DNA from: Streptomyces lacrimifluminis
GTDB taxonomy: Bacteria > Actinomycetota > Actinomycetes > Streptomycetales > Streptomycetaceae
Length of the DNA stretch: 39,806 bases
Reading direction: 5' to 3'
NCBI RefSeq assembly: GCF_014646095.1
Contig: NZ_BMMU01000044.1
Span: forward strand, 1 to 39,806
Positions 21,649 to 29,675 of the stretch are shown here, in pieces. The stretch's first letter is position 1. Every line of letters starts with the position of its first letter. The position numbers and the translations under genes were made by a program. The notes below the pieces were generated by a model that was not told the DNA's origin, did not search any database, and saw only the letters and a list, made by a program, of their open reading frames with translations.

Positions 21649-23882
21649 TGGCGGTGCACGCACCGGCCCGGCCAGAGGTCATGACGGTGGGCAGCGCCGT
21701 GCACTGGCGCGGCGAGACGTATCTGGTGACGGCGCTGCAGGGCAGCAGCGTGCACCTGCTCAGCCATCATCCCGACGGCGAGGACGCCGTCGTGCTGCTG
21801 GACGCACTGCACCGCTGTCCCGGCTTCCGCGTGCTGGACGGATCGGATACGCCAGCGGGAGACGACGGCCCCGTCCCGCCATCGGCCCCCGCGCCCCGGC
21901 CCCTGGGCGGCGCAGACCTGCTGGACGGGCTGTCGGAGAAGGCCCGCCAGGAAGTCGACTTCTGGCTCGACCATGTGCTGGAAGTACACACGGGACTGCC
22001 CGGATTCGCCGTGCCGGGCACTGCTCCGCGCCCCTGCTACGACCCCGGGCGCACCACTCTGCGCGACCGGTATGAGACCAAGGCCGCCGAACTGCGCGCG
22101 GCGCATCACCCGGTGTCGGTGGCCACGGTGGAACGCAAGCGGCTGGCCTGGCTGGAGCAAGGCGTGTGGGGACTGGTCGACAAACGGCGGGTGCGCGGCC
22201 CAAGCCGGCACGGCCGTGTCGACGAACAGGTCGTCAAGCTTGTGCACAAGGTGCACAAGCGGCAGGAGAAGAAGTCCATCGGGACCAGGTCACGACTATT
22301 TGAGCTGCTCAGGAGGGCGTGCGTGCGGAAATTCAAGAAGAAGGCGCAGCAGTTGCTGCCGTCCAGGGCGACGTTCTACCGGCTGCTGGACCGGCTCGGG
22401 ATCGTCTGCGGAAAGCAGGCCGCCGCCCGGCGCGGCGACGGCAGTCACCGCCCCGAGCCGCCGTTCACGCTGGCCATGGCCACGGCGCCGGGCGAGCAGG
22501 TGCAGATCGACACCACCTCGCTGGACATGCTGGGCGTGGACGAGACCGGACGCGTCGTCTCCTTGGAGTTGACCGCGGCCATCGACGTGGCCAGCCGGAC
22601 GATCCTGGCCGCAGTCATCCGGCCCAAGTCCAGCGGCACCAAGACCGGTGCCACCTCCCGCCGTCACGGCGGGCGGGCCACCAAGGCGGTGGACGCCCTG
22701 TTCCTGCTGTCCGAGATGTGCACCCCGCAGCCGATGCGCCCGCACTGGTCGCTCAAGGCCGCCGCGAAGGGCTCCGATCTGCCCTACGCCCAGCTGGTGG
22801 AGGCCGACGAACGGATGGAGGGCGCGGCCGCCCGGCCGGTGATCATCCCAGAGATGATCATCATGGACAACGGCAAGGTGTTCGCCGGGCGGGCCTTCAT
22901 GGACGCCTGCGCCCAGCTCGGCATCTCCGTGCGCCCGGCCTGCGCCTACTCCCCCACCCACAAGGCGATCATCGAGCGGACCTTCGGCTCGGTCAAAAGC
23001 CTCTTCAGCCAGTTCCTGCCCGGCTACACCGGCAAGGACCTCACCCACCGCGGCAAGCACGTCGCCAAAGAACGGCTGTGGCGCATCGACCAGATCAACG
23101 ACTTCCTGCAGCAGTGGATCGCCCTGGGCTGGCAGCAGCGCCCGCACAGCGAACTGCGCAACCCGTTCCTGCCGTCCATGCCGCCGCGCACCCCCAACCA
23201 GATGTTCGCCGCCCACGTCGCCAGCAGCGGCTACGTCCCCCTCCGACTGAGCGCCGAGGACCGGCTGCGGCTGCTGCCCACCGCCTGGGTGCAGGTCACC
23301 GACAAGGGCATCCGCCTGAACAACCGCACCTACGACAGCCGCGCCCTGAACGGCTACCGCAACACCCGCTCGGGCTGGCCGGGCAAGGGCCAGCGGTGGC
23401 CGGTGCGCTACCACCCCCACCAGCCGGAGAAGGTCTGGCTCGAGGACCGCCGCAGCAACAAGTGGGCGGAGGCCGACTTTGTCTACCAGCGGCTGATCGG
23501 CGACGCCTGGAGCGAGCACGTCTGGGACCAGGCCACCGCCGCCCACCTCGACAAGGGCGGCCATACCCGGGACGAGACGGCCATCGCCCGGCTGGTGCGC
23601 TCCCTGCTGGAGCGCGCGGGCCGCGGCCCGTCCCGCACCGCCACGCCGCAGCCGGCTCCCGTCGAGCGCGGCATGCACGTCGGGCCGGCGCCCATGCAGG
23701 ACCCCTACCGTGGCATCCCCACCCCCGCCTTCCACAACGTGGCCAGCCTGCCCGTCATGGACATCGACCCGCGCCAGCTGTGCGCGCCGGCCGTACGCCT
23801 CGCCCTGCCGGGCAGCTCGTCGGGCACGCCCCTGACGGGCGATGGCCGCAGCCACGACTCCGCACCCGCCGAACCGTCCTAG
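21648..23882 (+). CDS. tnsB: TnsB-like DDE transposase (Mu/Tn7/Tn5053 type)
   Basis: 744 residues. AGGAGG precedes ATG 21648, whose A is the last base of the tnsA stop. An N-terminal domain and HTH regions (SVATVERKRLAWLEQGVWGL; RATFYRLLDRLGIV) precede the RNase H-like catalytic core: Asp288 (VQIDTT), Asp407 (IIMDNGK) and Glu443 (IIERTFG), with 35 residues between the second and third, a canonical DD35E. After this come RPHSELRNPFLPSMPPRTPN and a Mu-transposase C-terminal beta-barrel region (WVQVTDKGIRLNNRTYDS, RYHPHQPEKVWLED). The tail (about 650-744) is Pro-rich with short conserved peptides, suitable for binding the ATPase partner. It cuts and joins the 3' ends. Catalytic residues are intact. 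Confidence 0.9.
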   Translation: MAVHAPARPEVMTVGSAVHWRGETYLVTALQGSSVHLLSHHPDGEDAVVLLDALHRCPGFRVLDGSDTPAGDDGPVPPSAPAPRPLGGADLLDGLSEKARQEVDFWLDHVLEVHTGLPGFAVPGTAPRPCYDPGRTTLRDRYETKAAELRAAHHPVSVATVERKRLAWLEQGVWGLVDKRRVRGPSRHGRVDEQVVKLVHKVHKRQEKKSIGTRSRLFELLRRACVRKFKKKAQQLLPSRATFYRLLDRLGIVCGKQAAARRGDGSHRPEPPFTLAMATAPGEQVQIDTTSLDMLGVDETGRVVSLELTAAIDVASRTILAAVIRPKSSGTKTGATSRRHGGRATKAVDALFLLSEMCTPQPMRPHWSLKAAAKGSDLPYAQLVEADERMEGAAARPVIIPEMIIMDNGKVFAGRAFMDACAQLGISVRPACAYSPTHKAIIERTFGSVKSLFSQFLPGYTGKDLTHRGKHVAKERLWRIDQINDFLQQWIALGWQQRPHSELRNPFLPSMPPRTPNQMFAAHVASSGYVPLRLSAEDRLRLLPTAWVQVTDKGIRLNNRTYDSRALNGYRNTRSGWPGKGQRWPVRYHPHQPEKVWLEDRRSNKWAEADFVYQRLIGDAWSEHVWDQATAAHLDKGGHTRDETAIARLVRSLLERAGRGPSRTATPQPAPVERGMHVGPAPMQDPYRGIPTPAFHNVASLPVMDIDPRQLCAPAVRLALPGSSSGTPLTGDGRSHDSAPAEPS

Positions 23883-23961
23883 CTCCTTTTTCCGTCTGTG
23901 AGCGGTGGCCGGCGCGGATACCCCGCACCGGCCACCGTCGGCTGCCCCGAGGACGCTTGCC

Positions 23962-24990
23962 ATGTCTTTGCCCGAAACTCCTGACGCCGCCGACCGGTTC
24001 CTGCCACCGACGACCCGCGCGGGCTGGCAAGCCCAGCTCGACCGGGTCATCGACCCGCCCGACCTGGCAGCCTTCCCACTCACCGAAGACCCCGTCGAAC
24101 TCGACGATCCGCGGCTTCTCTACCACGCCACGATGCGCACCGTGCAGACTCCGGCGCTGAAGAAGGCGGTAGCCGTCGCACGGCGGCTGTGGCTGGTGGG
24201 CGGCCCCCGCAGCGAGGGACCGCTGCACCTGGCCGTGGACGGGCCGGGCGAAACCGGGATGACCACAGTGCTGCGGCAGATCGGCCGAACCTACGAGGGA
24301 TTCGTCCGCGACCGGCTGCCCGCCGACCCCAAGCGGATCCCGGTCATCCACATCAACACCCCCCTGGCCCCGGGCGGCAAGCTGGACATGTCGGTTCCGT
24401 TCGCCGAGTTCCTGGGCCACAAGCACACCAAAGACCCCGAGAGCAGCCAGCGCAGCACCGACATGACCGGACCCGTCTGCCACGTCATGAAGACCCGCGG
24501 CACCCGCCTGGTCCTCGTCGACGGCATCGACCGGCTGGACAACTCCGAACTGAAGACGGCCTTCGACTACTTCGGCTACCTCTCCGCCGAATGCAACGTC
24601 TCCTTCGTCTACTGCGGGATCGGTGCCAGGGAGATCGTCAACGAGGCCCGCCGCGGCAGGCGGCCCGGCCCGCCCGACGGCGGCGCAGGCGGCATCCCCG
24701 CCCTGGCAGTCAATCCGATCCCCTACAGCACCGACGACTACGAGCTGTTCCACCAGGTCGTCAAGGCCCTCGACGAGGGCCTGTGCCTGCACCACCACCA
24801 CCCCGGCGACCTGCTCAAGCTCGCCGCCCACCTGCACCGCCGTACCGGCGGCTACATGAAGGCGCTGTCCTACCTGGTCTGCCAGAGCGCACAGGAAGCC
24901 ATCGAGACCGGCATCGAGGCGATCACCGAGGAACTGCTGGACAGCCAGCTGGTGGGCCGCTTCGGCGACGATCCGCTGCAGGCCTGGTGA
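23962..24990 (+). CDS. tnsC: TnsC/TniB-like AAA+ protein with degenerate ATPase motifs
   Basis: 342 residues from ATG 23962 (GAGGA nine bases upstream), 79 bp after tnsB. The family is the ATP-dependent regulator that links TniQ-marked targets to TnsB. The fold is recognisable: LLYHATMRTVQTPALKKAVA, Walker A position, VIHINTPL, Walker B position, FDYFGYLSAECNVSFVYCGI with GAREIV, and a lid helix region (DLLKLAAHLHRRTGGYMKAL). Walker A reads GPGETGMTT (94-102) with Met100 (codon ATG) where Lys is essential. Walker B reads VLVDGIDRL (184-192) with Gly188 in place of Glu. Both changes predict loss of ATP hydrolysis and perhaps binding. Reading frame and codon use are otherwise normal, so it is not an obvious pseudogene. 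Confidence 0.8.
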   Translation: MSLPETPDAADRFLPPTTRAGWQAQLDRVIDPPDLAAFPLTEDPVELDDPRLLYHATMRTVQTPALKKAVAVARRLWLVGGPRSEGPLHLAVDGPGETGMTTVLRQIGRTYEGFVRDRLPADPKRIPVIHINTPLAPGGKLDMSVPFAEFLGHKHTKDPESSQRSTDMTGPVCHVMKTRGTRLVLVDGIDRLDNSELKTAFDYFGYLSAECNVSFVYCGIGAREIVNEARRGRRPGPPDGGAGGIPALAVNPIPYSTDDYELFHQVVKALDEGLCLHHHHPGDLLKLAAHLHRRTGGYMKALSYLVCQSAQEAIETGIEAITEELLDSQLVGRFGDDPLQAW

Positions 24991-25083
24991 CGGAAACTCG
25001 GAACGCTGCCGTGGATACAGCGGCCCGCCGGTGTGGAAGCAGCCGGGCCGGCCGGACTGGGCTGCTCCTGCACCGGATGAACA

Positions 25084-25112
25084 GGCCGGGTGCCGAGGAT
25101 GCGGCACCGGCC
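25084..25112. terminator. hairpin between convergent tnsC and GNAT-like gene
   Basis: GGCCGGGTGCCG and CGGCACCGGCC pair over 11 bp with one bulged G around the 6-nt loop AGGATG. It sits between the tnsC stop (24990) and the convergent gene end (25124). There is no T-tract, as is common in high-GC actinobacteria. It probably acts as a bidirectional terminator. Confidence 0.5.
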
Positions 25113-25123
25113 GTGCGGCTTGG

Positions 25124-26503
25124 TCAAAAGGGCGGCTCGGCATTGCGGTACGGGCTGGAGAGGGAGACCAGGAGCGAACAATGGAGCCTGCGCAGCAACG
25201 CCGTCTGCTCGTCCTGACGGGACCGGTCGAGCACCATCAGGCCGGGACCGACACGGTGAAATCCGGCGGCCTGTGCGAGGCGGCCAGCCGGCGAGTCCGT
25301 GCCGTCGACTTCGGTGGCGACCACCCGGCAGTCCCGGCCGAGGACGTCAAGGGCCTGGCGAGTGAGGATGGCGCCGAGCCCGAAGCCCCGCCACGCCGGG
25401 TCAAGTTCCACCTGGAGCAGGAGCAGCAGGTCGCCGTCCTGTCCAACGCCCAGCCGGTGAATCGGGCTGTGTGGGTTGTCGACGGCGTCGAAGGCGGCGG
25501 CCGCGGTGACGCCGACGCAGAGCACATCATCGGGGTCAAACACCTGGGGGTCCTGTCCCCAGACGGCCTTCGCCAGCACCAGTCGGCCAACCTGCCCCAA
25601 CTCGCGTTCTGCATCTGTCTCCGCCCCGTCCGGCAGGCGGTGGTGCACGCCCACGTGCCAGTACTCGATGTTGTTCCCGGACCCCCAGGACGGCAGAGCG
25701 TCCAGGGTGCACCTGTAGTCCAGCATCAAGTGGTCCGGGGAGCCGGGAAGTTGCAGCGGGTCCAGAGGCCCGATCTGGCGAGCGGCGCCGCGGCTGGTCG
25801 GGGCCGGCTCCTTCACGGGCCGCACTCCGACATAGCTCAGCAGGCGCCACCTGTCCTCGTTGATCTCGATTTCGTGATCGTTGTAATCCCATTCCTCCGC
25901 GCTGTCCGCGTCGGTCAGCTGGAGCCGCACGGCGAAGTAGTGTGCGTGCTCCGCGGCCGGGATACCGACGGCGACTGCGGCCTCCATCAGTTGCTGCATG
26001 GCCTGGTCACGGCTGAAGTAGCCGAGTTCACCGTCCATTTTCAGGCCCTCGGCGACCAGGCAGGTCTCTTCCCTCACCGCCGGCGCGCCGCCGGCCTCCA
26101 TATGCGGGTCGCACAGCGTGCGGTGCCGGTCGAGCCCAAGGCCGCATCCGGGCTGCCGGCACAGCCGGTGCACCCCGGAGCAGTAGCCGCGGCCCAGCCG
26201 GAAGCGCCGGGCACGCCGCGTGGTCTCGGCCAGGACGGTGCCCTCCTTGTCGTGGCCTTCCAGGCGCAGGGATGTGTCTTCCAGTTCACCGCCGGAGGAA
26301 GCCAGCAGGTCGGCCAGGGCGAGGAGGCTGTCGCGGGCCACCGGCACGCCCAGCAGGTTGGAGGTGTACGTCATGGTGCCGCCCTGGCAAGGATGGGCGG
26401 GCGCGTGCAGGGCCTCGTGGAGCAACTCCCACACGGACACAGCACGAGATGCGCCGGAGGCGGGGGCGGGCGGACAGGAGACAGGCAGGGCAGAGGCGTT
26501 CAC
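25124..26503 (-). CDS. cysteine-containing protein with C-terminal GNAT-like domain (paralogue 1)
   Basis: About 459 residues. AAAGGA eight bases upstream favours the GTG at 26503; an adjacent ATG at 26536 and an internal ATG at 26374 are alternatives. A middle cluster Cys108, Cys115, Cys120, Cys131 and His134 (YCSGVHRLCRQPGCG...CDPH) could bind zinc. The C-terminal part (about 290-430) looks like a GNAT fold: LLLLLQVELDPAWRGFGLG at about 361-376, with WRGFGLG as the acetyl-CoA loop (R-x-x-G-x-G/A), then AILTRQALDVLGRDCRVVAT and AGRLAQAAGFHRVGPGLMVL. The same domain, with the same WRGFGLG, occurs at 31263-32636. Substrate unknown. It lies 33 bp after the gene at 26537, same strand. Confidence 0.6.
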   Translation of the reverse strand: MNASALPVSCPPAPASGASRAVSVWELLHEALHAPAHPCQGGTMTYTSNLLGVPVARDSLLALADLLASSGGELEDTSLRLEGHDKEGTVLAETTRRARRFRLGRGYCSGVHRLCRQPGCGLGLDRHRTLCDPHMEAGGAPAVREETCLVAEGLKMDGELGYFSRDQAMQQLMEAAVAVGIPAAEHAHYFAVRLQLTDADSAEEWDYNDHEIEINEDRWRLLSYVGVRPVKEPAPTSRGAARQIGPLDPLQLPGSPDHLMLDYRCTLDALPSWGSGNNIEYWHVGVHHRLPDGAETDAERELGQVGRLVLAKAVWGQDPQVFDPDDVLCVGVTAAAAFDAVDNPHSPIHRLGVGQDGDLLLLLQVELDPAWRGFGLGAILTRQALDVLGRDCRVVATEVDGTDSPAGRLAQAAGFHRVGPGLMVLDRSRQDEQTALLRRLHCSLLVSLSSPYRNAEPPF

Positions 26504-26536
26504 GGGGACGGTCCTTTGCAGAGCGGGTGCGGGCAT

Positions 26537-27277
26537 TCAGACGTGCTGCATGTCGACGCAGGGGCAGTGCGAGCACGGTTCGCCCTGCTCCGCCGGGCCG
26601 GGGTGGCACGACCAGTCGTGTCCGCAGGCGCACAGGATGCCGCCCTGGGCGGCGGAGAAGGAGCAGATGTTGCAGGCCGCGCTCTCCGGCTGGGGACTCT
26701 CGGAGGAAGAGGTCCGGAGCTGTTCGGGCAGGTGCTCGAGCAGTTCTCGCGGCAGGGCGGAGCGGCCCTGGTTGAGGATGATCTCGCACAGCTCGTGGTC
26801 GAGCCAGGCCTGGGCGGGATCGGCGGTGTTGGCGATCAGCCAGCTGCGGAAGCCAGCCGGCGCGTCGTCCAGGAGCGCCAGTTTCCCCCGGCCAGCAGTC
26901 TCCATCAGGTGAGTGAGGCGGGAGGCGAGTTCGCCACCGAGCTCGTGGCGGTCGGCGGCGGCCTTGCGTGCGTGCAACAGCACGCTGGTGCCGTGCGGCT
27001 GAATGGTCAACTCGTTGGGCAGAGCGGCACCGGATGCCCCGGCCGCGGGATCGGCGTGCCAGGGGCAGGGCACGGTCAGGCGGCTGGTGTACCACTCGGT
27101 GAACGTCATCGGGTCGGCGCTCTGGCTGCTCCATCCCCAGTCGACCACGCAGCCGCACGCCTGCCTCAGCGGCGTCCAGGCGATATGCGCCGCGCGCGCC
27201 CTGGCGCTTCGGCGCTGGCCGGCGTCGTGCAGTCCGCGCAGCTTGTGGCGCGGCTTGTTCTTCTTCGTACGTCCCAT
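26537..27277 (-). CDS. hypothetical protein with C-terminal cysteine cluster
   Basis: 246 residues, unrecognised. A strongly basic start (MGRTKKNKPRHKLRGLHDAG) suggests nucleic-acid contact. The central part is helical (LGGELASRLTHLMETAGRGK, AQAWLDHELCEIILNQGR). The last 45 residues hold CNIC, CACGH, CH and CSHCPC, enough for two zinc sites. It precedes the GNAT-like gene on the same strand and probably forms an operon with it. It is divergent from the SMC-like gene across a 515-bp intergenic region. Confidence 0.55.
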   Translation of the reverse strand: MGRTKKNKPRHKLRGLHDAGQRRSARARAAHIAWTPLRQACGCVVDWGWSSQSADPMTFTEWYTSRLTVPCPWHADPAAGASGAALPNELTIQPHGTSVLLHARKAAADRHELGGELASRLTHLMETAGRGKLALLDDAPAGFRSWLIANTADPAQAWLDHELCEIILNQGRSALPRELLEHLPEQLRTSSSESPQPESAACNICSFSAAQGGILCACGHDWSCHPGPAEQGEPCSHCPCVDMQHV

Positions 27278-27792
27278 GGGATGCCCCCTGCTTCGTCACG
27301 GAGACGGCCGGGCCCGTTTGGCCGGCGGTGTCTCTCCTCCAGGGCAACGACCGATGAGACGAAGAGCAGTGGATGTGATCACCTCCTCGCTACTTCGTGT
27401 GATGGTCGAGCATTTACGCGATCCGGCGGGCAGGCATATGACGCCCTCCCCGGGCAGGCTCCGCCTGTGCTGTCGGGCAGGGGCGTCTGCGGGGTGATGA
27501 CGTCTGGTCAACTCTCCGCCGTGACGCCGGGTTGACGCTCCGGGGACTCCTGCATCGCCTCCGGTGGATGTCTTCCCTCAGGTGCTTCGGGGCCGTGCGC
27601 CGGCAGCGGTGTCGCGGCGGCGGCCTTCCCTGTCAACGGTGTCGGCGTGAGGCCGCCCGGCCGGAAGGTCCCGCCCGGGGACGCAGGCCCGCTGATCATC
27701 CGTGCGGATGAGATGCGACGGCACCCGTCTCGTGCGGCGCGCGCTGTCCGTTGGTGCCAGGGCACTCGGCCATGCGGGCCGGGCGGAGGGAG
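27278..27792. other. divergent intergenic region with facing TTGAC elements
   Basis: 515 bp without a convincing gene. GTCAAC at 27507-27512 and GTTGAC at 27531-27536 are inverted with an 18-bp gap, so each strand offers a TTGAC that could act as a -35 element reading outward or as an operator. No clear -10 was seen at 17-18 bp. Nothing else is supported. Confidence 0.4.
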
Positions 27793-29658
27793 ATGTGCGC
27801 GGTGCGTCGGCGGTCTTTCATCATCGAGCGGCACGAATTCCAGGTCCAGGGCGACTGGGTGGGTCAGGTCTTCACCGGCGTGTTGACCTTGCTCGTGGGC
27901 TGCTCCGGCTCCGGCAAGTCGACGGGCTTTGAGTCGCTGCTGTACCCGCTGGGCCTCAACAGCGGGAAGATCATGCATGCGGTGCGGTCGTGCACCCAGG
28001 TCCGTCTGGTGTTCCGTGTCGGCGATACGCGGTGGCAGGCGACGCGGCCGGCGGTGCACCGCGGCGGCTATGTGTCCTTCGAGAACCTCAGCGACCCAGC
28101 CCTCGGCGAGGTGCGTCGGCCAGTCGCCCGCGGGCGCGGCGGCGAGCAAAGTGCCAGCGAGTTCGTCATGGAGTTGCTGGGGATCCCGATCCTGGGCAGC
28201 GGCGCGGGCCGGGTCGGACTGGCCGAGGTGGAGCGGTGGATGGCGCTGCGGCAGTCCACCATTGCCACCGCCTATCTGGGCGGAGGAAGCGACGCGGTCC
28301 GCCGGTTGACGGGGCGGGTGCTGCTGGGCCTGCACGACGAGCACATCGACGGACTCCAGCAGCGGTTCCAGGAGGCCAAGTCGGCCCACTCACAGGCGAA
28401 GGCGTCTGCCGCGGCGATGCGCGCAGCGCGCCGGGAAGCCGGGCTGCCCGGCCCGATGGACCTGGAGGCGACCGAGCAGCTGTGGAAGCAGGAGCACGCG
28501 GCCGCGGCCGAGCGGGCGAAGCAGGCCCAAGCGGAGCTGAGCAGGCATCAGCGGCACGTGGCCGAGCTGGACAAACAGCGCGACCAGGCAAGGTCGGCAC
28601 ACCAGTCGGCGCGCCGCCATACCGGCGCTGTGGAGGAGCGACTGCGGCAGGCCCTGCGCCATGAGGGGCGCCTGGAAGGCCGCTTGGAAGGGCTTAGGCA
28701 GCGGGCGTCCGTGCCGCAGCACTGTCCGCAGTGCATTCAGGTGCTGCAGGCGGATGGCCTTCCCGATGACCACTGCCGGGTGTGCAAACAGAAGGACGCG
28801 CTGCACGCGCAGCGGCTGGCGGACCAGGCGGCCCTCCTCGCGGCGGCGGAAGAGTCGCTCACCTCGGCCCGGCAGGCCTGCGGGCGGCTGGAAACCGAGC
28901 TGGCGCGGGCCAAGGAGACGGAAGACACGGCCCGGGAGACGGTACGGGCGGCAGAGCAGGTGATCGGCGACTTCACGCGTTCCACCCTTGACCCCTGCCG
29001 CGCGGCCGCCCTGACGCACGAGAAGGAGGCCGCTCACCTCGCCGGACGCCTGGAACAGCTCCAGGAGCGCATCAAGGAAGTCGGGATCCTGGCGGCGCTG
29101 GAGGCCGAGCGGGACCGGCTGCAGGAGGCCAGGGACCAGGCGCACCAGCTGTGGAAGGAGGCGGAGAAGAAGCTCGCCACTGAGCTCAAGCAACTGGTGG
29201 AACAGTGGTCACGGCACTTCCTCGCCCGGCTCCGGTCGGTCAACCCTGATGTGCGCCACGCCCACATCGACCCGGAGACATTCCTGCCCCATGTGGACGG
29301 GCTGGCCTTCGACGACCAGGCGGTGGCCGGCGGCCCGCAGACCCTGGCCAACCTCTGCGCCATGCTCAGCCTGCGCGATCTGGCGCGTTCCGTGCCGACG
29401 GTGCTGCTCCCGCTGTTCTTCATGATCGACTCGCCGCTAAGCGGTCTGGGCGGGCAGGGACTGGACGGACAGATGGCCCAGCGGCTCATGGAGCAGCTCG
29501 CCGATGCGGCCGCCGTCGCGGATGCGGACGGTACGCCGATGCAGATCATCGCCGCGGTCAACGACCCCCTGGCCCGCCCGCTGACCGGGGTGCGTGAGAT
29601 CCGTCTGGACCGCAGCAGCCGCTACATTCCTGCCCAGCTGGATGCCGAGACGACCTGA
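27793..29658 (+). CDS. SMC/Rad50-like ATPase with zinc-hook motif
   Basis: About 621 residues from ATG 27793 (GGAGGGAG directly before; ATG 27772 is an alternative). ABC-type head: Walker A VGCSGSGKST (35-44). Long heptad-rich coiled coils run at about 185-305 and 335-475. Between them is a hook CPQC (311-314) ... CRVC (328-331), like the Rad50 zinc hook but doubled and on much shorter arms. The C-terminal head has VAGGPQTLANLCAMLSLRDL as the signature region and FFMIDSPLSGLG (542-553) as Walker B/D-loop, with Asp546. An N-terminal FTGVLTLLVG strand leads into the P-loop. It probably acts on DNA ends or loops, and short SMC-like ATPases are frequent in bacterial defence systems. The 3' end is 17 bp from the convergent GIY-YIG-like gene. 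Confidence 0.75.
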   Translation: MCAVRRRSFIIERHEFQVQGDWVGQVFTGVLTLLVGCSGSGKSTGFESLLYPLGLNSGKIMHAVRSCTQVRLVFRVGDTRWQATRPAVHRGGYVSFENLSDPALGEVRRPVARGRGGEQSASEFVMELLGIPILGSGAGRVGLAEVERWMALRQSTIATAYLGGGSDAVRRLTGRVLLGLHDEHIDGLQQRFQEAKSAHSQAKASAAAMRAARREAGLPGPMDLEATEQLWKQEHAAAAERAKQAQAELSRHQRHVAELDKQRDQARSAHQSARRHTGAVEERLRQALRHEGRLEGRLEGLRQRASVPQHCPQCIQVLQADGLPDDHCRVCKQKDALHAQRLADQAALLAAAEESLTSARQACGRLETELARAKETEDTARETVRAAEQVIGDFTRSTLDPCRAAALTHEKEAAHLAGRLEQLQERIKEVGILAALEAERDRLQEARDQAHQLWKEAEKKLATELKQLVEQWSRHFLARLRSVNPDVRHAHIDPETFLPHVDGLAFDDQAVAGGPQTLANLCAMLSLRDLARSVPTVLLPLFFMIDSPLSGLGGQGLDGQMAQRLMEQLADAAAVADADGTPMQIIAAVNDPLARPLTGVREIRLDRSSRYIPAQLDAETT

Positions 29659-29675
29659 CCAGCGGGGAGAACCGG

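Larger units (their letters stand above)
17233..24990. mobile_element. Tn7-like transposition module (tniQ, tnsA, tnsB, tnsC) interleaved with tap
   Basis: TniQ at 17233-18288 and a TnsA-TnsB-TnsC-like run at 20932-24990 lie on the same strand, with a tap-like gene on the opposite strand between them. TnsABC-TniQ is the core set of Tn7-like transposons. I could not identify the transposon ends (expected 5'-TG...CA-3' with several TnsB-binding repeats), so this interval marks the genes and not the element's true borders. The TnsC-like member lacks key ATPase residues. Confidence 0.6.

Noticed and set aside
22244..22264. CTTGTGCACAAG palindrome and following GTGCACAAG repeat
   Set aside because: Lies inside tnsB coding sequence and is explained by the repeated VHK codons.
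22319..24160. Long second-frame plus-strand ORF within tnsB
   Set aside because: Arg/Pro-rich frame shadow; the DD35E catalytic residues lie in the other frame.
17233..24990. CRISPR-associated transposon (CAST)
   Set aside because: No Cas genes and no repeat-spacer array anywhere in the window; TniQ alone also occurs in ordinary Tn7-like elements.
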